From Collinsella aerofaciens (GTDB taxonomy: Bacteria; Actinomycetota; Coriobacteriia; Coriobacteriales; Coriobacteriaceae): a DNA stretch of 64,000 nucleotides. Position numbers and translations under genes: made by a program. How positions within the stretch are numbered: the stretch's first letter is position 1; each line of letters opens with the position of its first letter. Shown here one piece after another: positions 8,803 through 16,449 of this stretch. Location of the stretch: assembly GCF_963360655.1 (NCBI RefSeq), contig NZ_OY725717.1, positions 835,694 to 899,693 of the forward strand. The letters are read 5' to 3'. The notes under the pieces were generated by a model that worked only from the letters and a program-made list of their open reading frames with translations, had not been told where the DNA came from and did no database searches.

Positions 8803-9351
8803 TTAGTCCTCCTCCAGGATCACGTGGCGGAACGCGCCGTCCTCGTAGATGCCGTAGCTGTGCGTGCCGTCCTTGGGAATGCTCACGCTACCGGGGTTGA
8901 AGAGCCACAGGCCCGGGTGCGCGGCGCTTTCCTCGTTGACCTTGATGTGCGTGTGGCCGTAGACGAGCGCTGAGCCCTCGGGCAACGCGGGCGCGTGGTC
9001 GACGCTGTTGTGCATGCCGGCGCCAAAGACATGGCCGTGCGTCAGGAACAGCTCGCGGCCGGTCTCGTCGAACAGCGTGGCATAGTCGGCCATGACGGGG
9101 AAGTCGAGCACCATCTGGTCGACCTCGGCGTCGCAGTTGCCGCGCACCGCGATGATGCGGTCGGCTAGGGCGTTGAGCAGCGGGATTACGCGCTTGGGGG
9201 CGTAATCGCGCGGCAGGTCGTTGCGCGGACCGTGGTAGAGCAGGTCGCCCAGCAGGACGATGCGGTCGGGCTGCTCGGACTCGATGGCGGCAACCAGGCG
9301 CTCGGCCCAATATGCAGAGCCGTGGATGTCGGAGGCGATGAGGTATTTCAT
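8803..9351 (-). CDS. YfcE-type metallophosphodiesterase
   Basis: 182 aa from the ATG giving MKYLIASDIHGSAYWAERLV, preceded by AAAGGA; a 13-residue upstream extension crosses this ribosome site and is rejected. Metallophosphatase motifs are in order: SDIHGS, LLGDLLYHGPRN, VRGNCD, THGHVFG and YGHTHI, supplying the Asp, His and Asn ligands of a two-metal centre. Relatives such as E. coli YfcE cleave model phosphodiesters; the physiological substrate is unknown. Confidence 0.88.
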   Translation of the reverse strand: MKYLIASDIHGSAYWAERLVAAIESEQPDRIVLLGDLLYHGPRNDLPRDYAPKRVIPLLNALADRIIAVRGNCDAEVDQMVLDFPVMADYATLFDETGRELFLTHGHVFGAGMHNSVDHAPALPEGSALVYGHTHIKVNEESAAHPGLWLFNPGSVSIPKDGTHSYGIYEDGAFRHVILEED

Positions 9352-9408
9352 GGGGGATCCTTTCGGGATGGGGTTAATGCGGCTGGGCACGGGATGTCGC
9401 CGGCCGCG

Positions 9409-9894
9409 CTATTCAAATCGCAGTGCCGCGCTCTGGGCCGCCTGCATCACGCGCTGGAGCGGCACGCCGTGCTCGCGGGCAAGGCGGGCGCAGTCCTCGT
9501 ACTCGGGCGCTGCACGCTCGCTGCCGTCGGGCAGGGTGGCCACCTTGACGAACACCTCGCCCCATGGCGTCGTTACGCGCTCAAAGCGGCGTGGTAGGCA
9601 AACGCGCTCCATAACCTGGCGACGAATGCCGTTGGTCGTGGTTTCCAAGAAGATGATCGTCTGCAGGCGCTCGATATCCTCGTAGGTGCAGATTACCTGC
9701 AGCTGCCAGCCGGGGCGGCCTTTCTTACAATAGAGGGGCAGCCAGTGCACCTCGCGCGCACCCGCCTCGCGCAGGCGGTCGGCGGCGTAGGCGAGTACCT
9801 CAGGCGACGCGTCGTCGATGTCGCATTCCAGCTTGACGATGGTTTCGGGCGCATCGGTCTCGCGGGACAGCGGGGATGTGCTATCGCATGGCAT
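9409..9894 (-). CDS. Stand-alone LarC C-terminal domain (nickel-pincer cofactor family)
   Basis: 161 aa from the ATG (MPCDSTSPLSRE) with AAGGAG 9 bp upstream. The sequence ETIVKLECDIDDASPEVLAYAADRLREAGAREV followed by GRPGWQLQVIC and VCLPRRFERVTTPWGEVFVK matches the C-terminal half of LarC, the CTP-dependent nickel insertase that completes the lactate racemase pincer cofactor. The N-terminal half, LarA, LarB and LarE are not present nearby. In some bacteria larC is read as two proteins by frameshift; here only the second half exists, with its own start, so the role is uncertain. Confidence 0.72.
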   Translation of the reverse strand: MPCDSTSPLSRETDAPETIVKLECDIDDASPEVLAYAADRLREAGAREVHWLPLYCKKGRPGWQLQVICTYEDIERLQTIIFLETTTNGIRRQVMERVCLPRRFERVTTPWGEVFVKVATLPDGSERAAPEYEDCARLAREHGVPLQRVMQAAQSAALRFE

Positions 9895-10032
9895 ACGGTC
9901 CGGCTCCTTTCCGCGCGGGCTCGTTTTGTTCATCCAAACGCTAGCACATCGCGGGCGGCGCGGATGTGACGGCGCGCGATGAGCGCGATTTTCCTTGCCC
10001 GCAAGAAACCGACACACCACCGCCTCATCCAA

Positions 10033-10093
10033 ACATGTACATCAGCCTCCAAACATGTCATTTTCTGCAGCTTTTGGAGGCTGATGTACATGT
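10033..10093. repeat. Perfect 21-bp inverted repeat in a divergent promoter gap
   Basis: ACATGTACATCAGCCTCCAAA (first 20 shown by 10033-10052) at 10033-10053 is the exact reverse complement of 10073-10093, with a 19-nt loop. It lies between the minus-strand LarC-domain gene and the plus-strand histidinol-phosphatase gene. It may be a paired operator or a leader hairpin. The rest of the 316-bp gap shows nothing I can identify. Confidence 0.6.
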
Positions 10094-10210
10094 ATTGGAG
10101 TAGAGCCGCACCGCGCACCCTTTCCAGTCGATTTCGGCCCCCCGCGTGCACGACGCGCCGAGGCTGCGCCATTACAATGAAGCGGATTCGCTTGACGCAA
10201 AGGAGCTGCC

Positions 10211-11122
10211 ATGCCTGCTTGCCCGCTGGTCGATTGCCACACCCACACCTCGTTCTCGGACGGTCATGCCTCGTTTGAGGACAACGTTCGCGCCGCTGCT
10301 GCGGCCAGCTGCCGCGTCATGGTCTCAACCGACCATCTCACCCTGCCCGCCAGCATGGATGCCAACTGCGAAGTGCAGGTTACTGAGGGCGACCTGCCGG
10401 CACATCGTCTGGCTTTTGAGGATGCTCGCAAGCTTGCCGCGCAGATTGCGCCGGAGCTCAGCTTTATCTATGGCTTTGAATGCGATTGGTACGAGGGCTG
10501 CGAGCCTTTGGTTGATCGTTGGTCCCAGGGCGCCGTCGTGCGCCTGGGCAGTGTGCATTGGATTGGCAACCCAGGCGATATTGCGGCAGGCGCTGCGGGC
10601 ACGGCGGGGACGGAGGACGCCGCTCGTCCCGATACGCCCGATTCGAGCTGCGGTTGGATCGACGACGACACCAACCTGCATGTTTGGGAAAACTTGGGCG
10701 TGCGCGGCGTATGGGAGCGCTATGTCGACGACTGGTGCCGCGCCTGCGAAAGCCCACTTAACTTTGATGTGATGGCTCATCCCGACCTGGTCATGCGCTT
10801 TTCGAAGGAAGGCTTTGCGCCCGACTTTGACCCCGCACCGTTTTGGCAGCAGATGGCCGAGTGCGCGCACGATACGGGTCGCCGCGTTGAGGTCTCGACC
10901 GCCGCACCCCGCAAGGGCCTCGACGACTACTATCCCGCGACTGGGCTGTTGCGTTGCTTCGCCCACGCCGAGGTACCGATTACCTTTGGCTCGGACGCGC
11001 ACCGCGCCTGCGACATCTGCTGGAACATCCGCGAGGCCCAGGCCCACGCCTACGACTGCGGTTATCGAACCTTCGACATCCCCCACGCCACCGGCGAATG
11101 GGAATCCACGCCCCTCGCCTAG
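10211..11122 (+). CDS. PHP-family histidinol-phosphate phosphatase
   Basis: 303 aa, AAGGAG ribosome site 6 bp upstream of the ATG. PHP metal motifs are visible: VDCHTHTSFSDGH near the N-terminus, STDHLT, an internal GFECDWYEG, GSVHWIGN, MAHPDLVMRF, and GSDAHRA near the C-terminus. This is the HisJ/HisK type enzyme that removes phosphate from L-histidinol phosphate. It faces the adjoining his operon, whose hisB carries only the dehydratase domain, so this gene supplies the missing phosphatase step of the pathway. Confidence 0.85.
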   Translation: MPACPLVDCHTHTSFSDGHASFEDNVRAAAAASCRVMVSTDHLTLPASMDANCEVQVTEGDLPAHRLAFEDARKLAAQIAPELSFIYGFECDWYEGCEPLVDRWSQGAVVRLGSVHWIGNPGDIAAGAAGTAGTEDAARPDTPDSSCGWIDDDTNLHVWENLGVRGVWERYVDDWCRACESPLNFDVMAHPDLVMRFSKEGFAPDFDPAPFWQQMAECAHDTGRRVEVSTAAPRKGLDDYYPATGLLRCFAHAEVPITFGSDAHRACDICWNIREAQAHAYDCGYRTFDIPHATGEWESTPLA

Positions 11123-11134
11123 CCATCCCTTCAT

Positions 11135-11203
11135 AAGTTGCGGTGAAATAGGGATTGTTTTGCTTGATGAAGCGCTTAAACAGTCCCTATTTCACCGCAA
11201 CTT
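11135..11203. repeat. Palindromic element, AAGTTGCGGTG family, copy 3
   Basis: 26-bp arms (11135-11160, 11178-11203) with one G-T type difference around a 17-nt loop. It lies between the convergent histidinol-phosphatase and hisE genes and could terminate both. Confidence 0.88.
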
Positions 11204-11242
11204 CCATGACCCCGTTACACCAACAAAGACTGTCCCAAACGA

Positions 11243-11560
11243 CTAGTGGCGGCGGGCGTTGAGTTCGCCGGCCAGCTCGTCGAGGGTGATGCCGTAGCGC
11301 TCGAGCGTCACGAGCAGGTGGTAGACCAGGTCGCCGGCCTCGTAGCGGATGTGATCGTGATCGTTATCCTTGCAGGCCATGATCACCTCGCTCGCCTCCT
11401 CGGCAAGCTTCTTGAGCAGCTCGTCCTCGACGTCGGTCAACAGACGAGCGGTGTAGCTCTCCTGCGGCGATGCGTCGCGACGGCCGTGAATCACCTCGGC
11501 GAGCCCCGTCAGCGTCTCACCGATATTTCCATCCTGAACGTTTGCGGTGCGCACACCCAT
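11243..11560 (-). CDS. hisE: Phosphoribosyl-ATP pyrophosphatase
   Basis: 105 aa, MazG-like all-alpha fold. It hydrolyses PR-ATP to PR-AMP, the second step of histidine synthesis. Family features are ASPQESYTARLLTDVEDELLKKLAEEASEVIMACKDND with the EExxE metal ligands and a YEAGDLVYHLLVTLERYGI helix. It is the last gene of the his operon and is separate from hisI, unlike the fused HisIE of enterobacteria. Confidence 0.95.
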   Translation of the reverse strand: MGVRTANVQDGNIGETLTGLAEVIHGRRDASPQESYTARLLTDVEDELLKKLAEEASEVIMACKDNDHDHIRYEAGDLVYHLLVTLERYGITLDELAGELNARRH

Positions 11561-11606
11561 AGTTCAATCCTTTCTGGTTGGCCGAGCGTCTAATCGAGCG
11601 CCCGCC

Positions 11607-11936
11607 CTACGCGAGTTTCTTAAAGAAGCAGGTACGGTTGCCGGTATGGCAGGCCGGACCCGGCGAGTCAACCTTGACCAGCAGCGTATCGCTATCGCAG
11701 TCGGCCCAAAGCTCCTTGACCTCCTGCATATTGCCGCTCGTCGCGCCCTTGTTCCAGAGCTCCTGGCGACTGCGGCTCCAAAACCACGTGGTACCGGTCT
11801 TGAGCGTCAGCCCCACCGACTCCTCGTTCATCCAAGCAACCATAAGCACCTCGCCGGTGTCATACTGCTGAACCACACAAGGAATCAACCCACGGGCGTC
11901 GTATTTCAGCTCGGTAGCATTTACCACCTCAGTCAT
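11607..11936 (-). CDS. hisI: Phosphoribosyl-AMP cyclohydrolase
   Basis: 109 aa. I chose the second of two tandem ATGs ([13 protein letters not shown]), because GGGAGGA lies only 1 nt from the first. The enzyme opens the adenine ring of PR-AMP. Metal and substrate motifs are [39 protein letters not shown] and the [11 protein letters not shown] and [13 protein letters not shown] cysteine/aspartate blocks. It lies between hisF and hisE, with a long imperfect palindrome separating it from hisF. Confidence 0.95.
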   Translation of the reverse strand: MTEVVNATELKYDARGLIPCVVQQYDTGEVLMVAWMNEESVGLTLKTGTTWFWSRSRQELWNKGATSGNMQEVKELWADCDSDTLLVKVDSPGPACHTGNRTCFFKKLA

Positions 11937-11978
11937 CATTCCTCCCAAGTAATTACCGTGAACATCGCAGGTCGGCGA

Positions 11979-12078
11979 GGCTTGCCCAGGTGCCGCAGGT
12001 TGCCGCGAAAGAGGAGCGACGCGTACTTTGGTACGCGAGCGACGGTTTGAACGGCAAGATGCGGTGCCTGGACAAGCC
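11979..12078. repeat. Imperfect 100-bp palindrome between hisI and hisF
   Basis: Outer arms GGCTTGCCCAGGTGCCGCA (11979-11997) and TGCGGTGCCTGGACAAGCC (12060-12078) pair with two differences. At the centre GCGTAC-TTTG-GTACGC (12021-12036) is a perfect small hairpin. It fills the 160-bp intercistronic gap and may modulate the hisF/hisI transcript ratio. The sequence is unlike the other palindrome families here. Confidence 0.65.
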
Positions 12079-12096
12079 GCAGCGAAGCCCGCAGCA

Positions 12097-12879
12097 TTAG
12101 AAGTCCAACCTCACAGGAATACCTTGAGAGGCCATATACTCTTTGACTTCGCGAATGCTGAACGTCCCAAAGTGAAAGACGCTCGCCGCCAGCACGGCAT
12201 CGGCCTCGCCCTCAATCACGCCCTCGGCAAAATGCTCGAGCGCGCCCACACCGCCGCTCGCAATCACCGGAATCGGCACCGCGCGCGCCACGGCGCGGGT
12301 GAGCGCCAGGTCAAATCCGGCCTTGGTGCCGTCGCGGTCCATACTGGTGAGCAGGATCTCGCCGGCGCCGCGACGAGCCGCCTCCTCGGCCCACGCCACC
12401 GCGTCGATGCCCGTGGCGTTGCGGCCGCCCGCCGTGAAGACCTCCCACTTGTCGGCACCAGATGCGCCGGGCAAACCGACGCGCTTGGCATCGATCGCCA
12501 CGACCACGGCCTGGCTACCAAACGCCGCGGCAGCCTGGCTAATCAGCGACGGGTCGCGCACGGCGGCAGAGTTGAGCGACACCTTGTCGGCACCGGCTGC
12601 AACCATGGTGCGCATGCCCGCCAGGTCGCGAAAACCGCCGCCCACGGTATAGGGAATGGCTAGCTCCTCGGCCGCATGCGCCGCCATCTCGATGGTCGTC
12701 GCACGGTTGTCGCTCGTGGCGGTAATGTCCAAGAAGACGACCTCGTCCGCACCCTCGCGGTCGTAGGCGCGCGCCAGCTCCACCGGATCGCCCGCATCGC
12801 GCAAGCTCACAAAGTTGACGCCCTTGACCACACGGCCGTCCTTGACGTCCAGGCAGGGAATCACACGTTTGGTAAGCAT
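12097..12879 (-). CDS. hisF: Imidazole glycerol phosphate synthase, cyclase subunit
   Basis: 260 aa (beta-alpha)8 barrel. It uses ammonia from HisH to convert PRFAR to imidazole glycerol phosphate and AICAR. Both half-barrel phosphate motifs and catalytic aspartates are seen: [23 protein letters not shown] (Asp11) and [17 protein letters not shown] (the later Asp), with [14 protein letters not shown] at the C-terminal phosphate site. It starts 3 bp after the stop of hisA. Confidence 0.97.
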   Translation of the reverse strand: MLTKRVIPCLDVKDGRVVKGVNFVSLRDAGDPVELARAYDREGADEVVFLDITATSDNRATTIEMAAHAAEELAIPYTVGGGFRDLAGMRTMVAAGADKVSLNSAAVRDPSLISQAAAAFGSQAVVVAIDAKRVGLPGASGADKWEVFTAGGRNATGIDAVAWAEEAARRGAGEILLTSMDRDGTKAGFDLALTRAVARAVPIPVIASGGVGALEHFAEGVIEGEADAVLAASVFHFGTFSIREVKEYMASQGIPVRLDF

Positions 12880-12882
12880 GGG

Positions 12883-13626
12883 CTACTCCTCCCCTCGGGC
12901 GGCGGTCAGCGCCTGTACCAGCGTAAAGTTGCCCTCGTAGAGCGCGCGACCGGTAATGGCACCTTCAATCGCGCCCTCACGCACTGCGGCCAGCGCGCGG
13001 ATGTCGTCGAGCGTCGAGATGCCACCCGATGCCACGACGGGAAAGCCCGCGACCTCGGCCACATGGCGATACGCCGCCACATCGATGCCCGCCTGCATGC
13101 CATCGCGCGCAATGTCGGTATACACCAGATGCTTAAAACCCAGCTCGGAAAGCTGCGCCACGGCGTCGTCGAGCGCCACGCCCGCGCCGTCACGCCAGCC
13201 ATTCACCTTGACCTGGCCGTCGCGTGCGGCAATATCTGCCACCAACAGCTCGCCAAAGCCTTGGGCCGCCACCTCGGCAAAACCCGGCTCGGTCACGAGC
13301 ACCGTGCCTAGTGCGATGCGGCGCGCACCGTAGCCGGCCAACTCGTCGATGCGCGCGAGCGAGCGGACGCCGCCGCCCACGTCCACGGACAGACCGTTGA
13401 CGCCGCAGATGGCCTTAATCGCCGCCGAGTTGGCAGCGCATGTGTCCTCGTCCTCGCCAAAGGCAGCGGACAGGTCGACGACGTGCACCCAGCTTGCGCC
13501 CTGCTCGGCAAACGAGCGAGCAACGGCCACGGGGTCGTCGGAATATACCTTGCAGCGACTCCGGTCGCCGCGCTCCAGGCGCACGACCTTGCCGCCGATC
13601 AGATCGATTGCGGGAAACAGGATCAT
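12883..13626 (-). CDS. hisA: ProFAR isomerase
   Basis: 247 aa (beta-alpha)8 barrel that isomerises ProFAR to PRFAR. Catalytic Asp is in MILFPAIDLIGGKVVRLERGD and the second Asp in HLVYTDIARDGMQAGID; phosphate loops are DVGGGVRS and VVASGGIST. Its start overlaps the end of hisH by 4 bp, indicating translational coupling. In some actinobacteria this enzyme (PriA) also does the TrpF step; I cannot exclude that. Confidence 0.96.
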   Translation of the reverse strand: MILFPAIDLIGGKVVRLERGDRSRCKVYSDDPVAVARSFAEQGASWVHVVDLSAAFGEDEDTCAANSAAIKAICGVNGLSVDVGGGVRSLARIDELAGYGARRIALGTVLVTEPGFAEVAAQGFGELLVADIAARDGQVKVNGWRDGAGVALDDAVAQLSELGFKHLVYTDIARDGMQAGIDVAAYRHVAEVAGFPVVASGGISTLDDIRALAAVREGAIEGAITGRALYEGNFTLVQALTAARGEE

Positions 13627-14324
13627 CGGCCGGCCTCCTCGACGATGTTGACGAAGTTCTTAAGGATGCGCTGACCCAGCGCGGAGGATTTCTCGGGATG
13701 GAACTGGCAACCCCACACGTTGCCATGGCGCACGATGCACGGGAAGCTCCGCGTATAGTGCGTGCGCGCCAGCACATCGGCGGCATCGGAATCGTCGGCC
13801 ACCGCGTAGCTGTGGGTGAAGTACATGTTGGCACCCTCGGCAAAACCAGTAAGCAGCGGATCGGCCGCACCGGCGGGCGTCATGTGCACCTGGTCCCAGC
13901 CCACGTGCGGCACCTTCAGGCGGCTCGACTCCAGGCGCGTGCACGAACCGCGCATAATACCCAGGCCATCGACCCAGAGGACACCGGCCCGCTCGGAGGC
14001 GTTGCCGTCGGCGACCGCGCTCTCGCTCGCAGGAACGCCCTCGTTGCCGCGCTCAAAAAACAACTGAAGGCCCAGGCAGATGCCGAGCAACGGAGTTCCG
14101 GCGGCAACGGCGTCGAGCACCGCGTCCGCCTCGCCGCCCTCGCGCATAAAGGCGACCGCGTCGTAAAACGCGCCCACGCCCGGGATGACCAGGCCGTCGG
14201 CGTTGCGGATCTGCTCCGGATCGTCCGACGTGCAGGCGGCGGCACCGGCGCGCGCAAGCCCGCGCGCAACGCTCGACAAGTTGCCCTTGTGGTAGTCGAC
14301 CACCACGATCTTCGGTTCGCCCAC
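13623..14324 (-). CDS. hisH: Imidazole glycerol phosphate synthase, glutaminase subunit
   Basis: 233 aa class I glutamine amidotransferase. The triad is visible: nucleophile Cys in LLGICLGLQLFFERG, and His-Glu in WGCQFHPEKSSALG. The oxyanion-site sequence GLVIPGVGAF is also present. It supplies ammonia to HisF. It is slightly longer than the ~200-aa average because of an insertion around the FFERGNEGVPASESAVADG segment. The IS element lies immediately upstream, so its natural transcript from hisB is interrupted. Confidence 0.95.
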   Translation of the reverse strand: MGEPKIVVVDYHKGNLSSVARGLARAGAAACTSDDPEQIRNADGLVIPGVGAFYDAVAFMREGGEADAVLDAVAAGTPLLGICLGLQLFFERGNEGVPASESAVADGNASERAGVLWVDGLGIMRGSCTRLESSRLKVPHVGWDQVHMTPAGAADPLLTGFAEGANMYFTHSYAVADDSDAADVLARTHYTRSFPCIVRHGNVWGCQFHPEKSSALGQRILKNFVNIVEEAGR

Positions 14325-14350
14325 GCGACCCCTCCCTTATCTCATCATCC

Positions 14351-14366
14351 AAAACCACCACAAAGG
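14351..14366. repeat. Left half of a hairpin split by the IS element
   Basis: AAAACCACCACAAAGG pairs with CCTCTGTGGTGGTTT at 15833-15847 (one mismatch). Before insertion the two halves were ~10 nt apart, forming a hairpin between hisB and hisH. Confidence 0.7.
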
Positions 14367-14410
14367 AGACAGTGAACTGCGCCCCGAAACTTGGACTGAA
14401 TAAATAGCGA

Positions 14411-15322
14411 CTACGCCGCAAGGGCCTGGTTCCGGAACTCCTCCGGCGTCAGGCCCTTCAATCTTACCTGCCTGCGCCGCGCGTTCCAATGGGCTATGTA
14501 CTCTTCCAGGTCGCGCTTGAAGTCCCCGAAGCTGCCCCACTCCCTGCCGCGGTAGAACTCGTCCTTCACGTGGCCGAAGAGCTGCTCGGTGGCGGCGTTG
14601 TCGATGCAGTTCCCCTTGCGCGACATGCTCTGGGTGATGCCCGCCCCCTCCAGCCTGGAGGTGTAGGACTCGTGCTGGTACTGCCAGCCCATGTCCGAGT
14701 GCATGGTCGGCGCCGCCCCGTCGGGCAGGGCCTCGAGGAGCCGGTCGAGCATCCTGTGCTGCTGGGCGAGGTCCGGTGAGGTCGATATGTCGCTCGCCAC
14801 GATCTCCTTCGTGCAGAAGTCGAGCACCGGGGCCCAGTAGGCCTTGGCGCCGGTCACCTTGAACTCGGTGACGTCGGTGCCGAGCTTCTGCCACGGCCCC
14901 TCGGCGCCGAAGTCCCTCGCGATGACGTTCTCGAACGTGCTCCCCACGAGCCCCCTGTAGGAGCTGTACCGGCGACGAGAGCCCCGGCGGCGTATCCCGC
15001 ACCGGATGCCCATCTCGCGTATCATCTTGAGCACGGTCTTGTCGGCCACGACCGCGCCCAGCTCGGCGCGCAGGCACATGGCTATCTGCCGGTGCCCGCA
15101 GCCGTTGGCGGTGCGCGAGAATATCTCGGCCGCGGCGTTGCGCAGCTCGGGCCTGGTCGGCCTCCGCGGGTGCGCCAGCGCGTAGTAGTAGGTCGACCTC
15201 CTGAGCCCCGAGCACTCCAGCAGGTGGCGCAGGGAGTGCCCCTCCGCGCGCAGCGCCCTCACCGCCTCGGCCGCCGCCCTGGTCAGAGCCCGTCCCGCTC
15301 GACCAGGGCGCGCAATTTTTTT
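14411..15322 (-). CDS. IS3-family transposase OrfB (DDE integrase domain), expressed by -1 frameshift
   Basis: The frame downstream of the slippery site reads ARPGRAGRALTRAAAEAVRA, then an HTH_21-type region (HLLECSGLRRSTYYYALAH), an IS3 rve domain with the first Asp in KLGTDVTEFKV, the second in TMHSDMGWQYQH, and the Glu in NAATEQLFGHVKDEFYRG, followed by the YIAHWNARRRQVRLKGLTP tail typical of IS150 relatives. I annotate it as the 3' part of an OrfAB fusion, since no good independent start is evident; independent OrfB synthesis is possible. Confidence 0.88.
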   Translation of the reverse strand, partial: KKIARPGRAGRALTRAAAEAVRALRAEGHSLRHLLECSGLRRSTYYYALAHPRRPTRPELRNAAAEIFSRTANGCGHRQIAMCLRAELGAVVADKTVLKMIREMGIRCGIRRRGSRRRYSSYRGLVGSTFENVIARDFGAEGPWQKLGTDVTEFKVTGAKAYWAPVLDFCTKEIVASDISTSPDLAQQHRMLDRLLEALPDGAAPTMHSDMGWQYQHESYTSRLEGAGITQSMSRKGNCIDNAATEQLFGHVKDEFYRGREWGSFGDFKRDLEEYIAHWNARRRQVRLKGLTPEEFRNQALAA

Positions 15323-15780
15323 AGGTAGGCGACCTCGGCCTCGAGCCTGCGGCAGCGCTCCTCGAGCTCCTGCTCGCGGGTGCGGGCCCGGGGTTTCGAC
15401 CTCGACCCCCTCGGCCTGCCCTTCGGGCGGGGCCGCAGCGCCTCGGCGCCGCCCTCGCGGTAGAGCCTGCACCAGCGCTCCAGCGGGGACTTCGACCTGA
15501 TCCCGAACTCGGCCATGGCGTCGGCCTTCGCCATCCCGCCGTCGACCACGGCCGACGCCGCGGCGACCCTCTGCTCGAATGTGTAACTGGATTGTTTCCC
15601 GCCCATGGACAGCAGCGCCTCGCTTCCGAACGCCCGGTATACCCACTGCCATTCTCTCACGGTCTCGCGGGGGACGGACAGGGCCTCGGCCGCCGGCTTG
15701 CAGCCGACGCCGGCGTCGAAGAGCTCGACGGCCCGCCTCCTGGACTCCAGGTCGTGCTTCACCCTGAGGTCTATACTCAT
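15283..15780 (-). CDS. IS3-family transposase OrfA (helix-turn-helix)
   Basis: 165 aa, start 46 bp inside the right end of the IS. Two helix-turn-helix modules are seen (RRRAVELFDAGVGCKPAAEALSVPRETVREWQ and AASAVVDGGMAKADAMAEFGIRS), then a basic linker and a leucine-zipper-like coiled coil ending AEVAYLKKLRALV. The seven-A tract coding the two lysines (plus-strand T run 15316-15322) is where ribosomes shift -1 into orfB. OrfA alone binds the inverted repeats and limits transposition in this family. Confidence 0.9.
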   Translation of the reverse strand: MSIDLRVKHDLESRRRAVELFDAGVGCKPAAEALSVPRETVREWQWVYRAFGSEALLSMGGKQSSYTFEQRVAAASAVVDGGMAKADAMAEFGIRSKSPLERWCRLYREGGAEALRPRPKGRPRGSRSKPRARTREQELEERCRRLEAEVAYLKKLRALVERDGL

Positions 15781-15861
15781 GGAAAACCTCCCATTTCCCG
15801 ATGTCCAAGAAATGGGAGGCAGTTCACAGGCACCTCTGTGGTGGTTTGTGCGATCCGTCAG

Positions 15862-16449
15862 CTACAGCGAGCCCTTGGTGCTGGGGATGCCCTGTACGCG
15901 GGGGTCCAGCTCGCAGGCGTGGCGCATCGTGCGGCCCACGGCCTTAAAGGCGGCCTCGATAATGTGATGCGAGTTGCCACCCGCCAGCTCGCGCACGTGC
16001 AGTGTGAGCTTGGCATCGCGTGCAAAGGCATAAAAGAACTCGACGGCCAGCTCGGTATCGAACGTGCCCACGCGCTCGGTCGGCACGGGCAGCTCGCAAT
16101 AAGCCTGGCCACGGCCCGAGATGTCCACGGCAGCCATCACAAGTGTCTCGTCCATGGCGATCGCCGCGTCGGCAAAGCGCGTAATGCCCGCCTTGTCGCC
16201 CAGCGCCTGGCAGAACGCCTCGCCCAGCACAATGCCCACATCCTCGACGGTGTGGTGCGCGTCGACTTCCACGTCGCCCACCGCGTGTACCGTCAAATCA
16301 AACAAACCATGGCGGCCAAAGGCGTTGAGCATGTGGTCGAAAAACGGCACGCCGGTCGAGATGTCGCACACGCCAGATCCGTCCAGGTCGAGCTTTACGA
16401 CAATGTCGGTCTCGCCCGTCTTGCGGGTCACCTCGGCATAACGGCCCAT
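15862..16449 (-). CDS. hisB: Imidazoleglycerol-phosphate dehydratase
   Basis: 195 aa, the monofunctional length (no phosphatase domain). Two metal-binding HHxxED-type motifs are present: EVDAHHTVEDVGIVLGEAF and GGNSHHIIEAAFKAVGRTM, with the DHMLNAFGRHG block between strands. It dehydrates imidazole glycerol phosphate. Its start abuts the hisC stop with no gap. Downstream the operon is split by the IS element. Confidence 0.96.
   Translation of the reverse strand: MGRYAEVTRKTGETDIVVKLDLDGSGVCDISTGVPFFDHMLNAFGRHGLFDLTVHAVGDVEVDAHHTVEDVGIVLGEAFCQALGDKAGITRFADAAIAMDETLVMAAVDISGRGQAYCELPVPTERVGTFDTELAVEFFYAFARDAKLTLHVRELAGGNSHHIIEAAFKAVGRTMRHACELDPRVQGIPSTKGSL

Larger units (their letters stand above)
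14373..15826 (-). mobile_element. IS3-family insertion sequence (IS150-like), 1454 bp
   Basis: Ends TGAACTGCGCCCCGAAACTT (left) and, inverted at the right, TGAACTGCCTCCCATTTCTT match at 18 of 24 positions when extended to TTGGAC. A 3-bp target duplication CAG flanks both ends (14370-14372, 15827-15829). Two overlapping frames, orfA and orfB, are joined by a slippery A7 on the minus strand. Both frames and both ends are intact, so the element looks potentially active. It sits between hisB and hisH in the same orientation as the operon. Confidence 0.95.
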
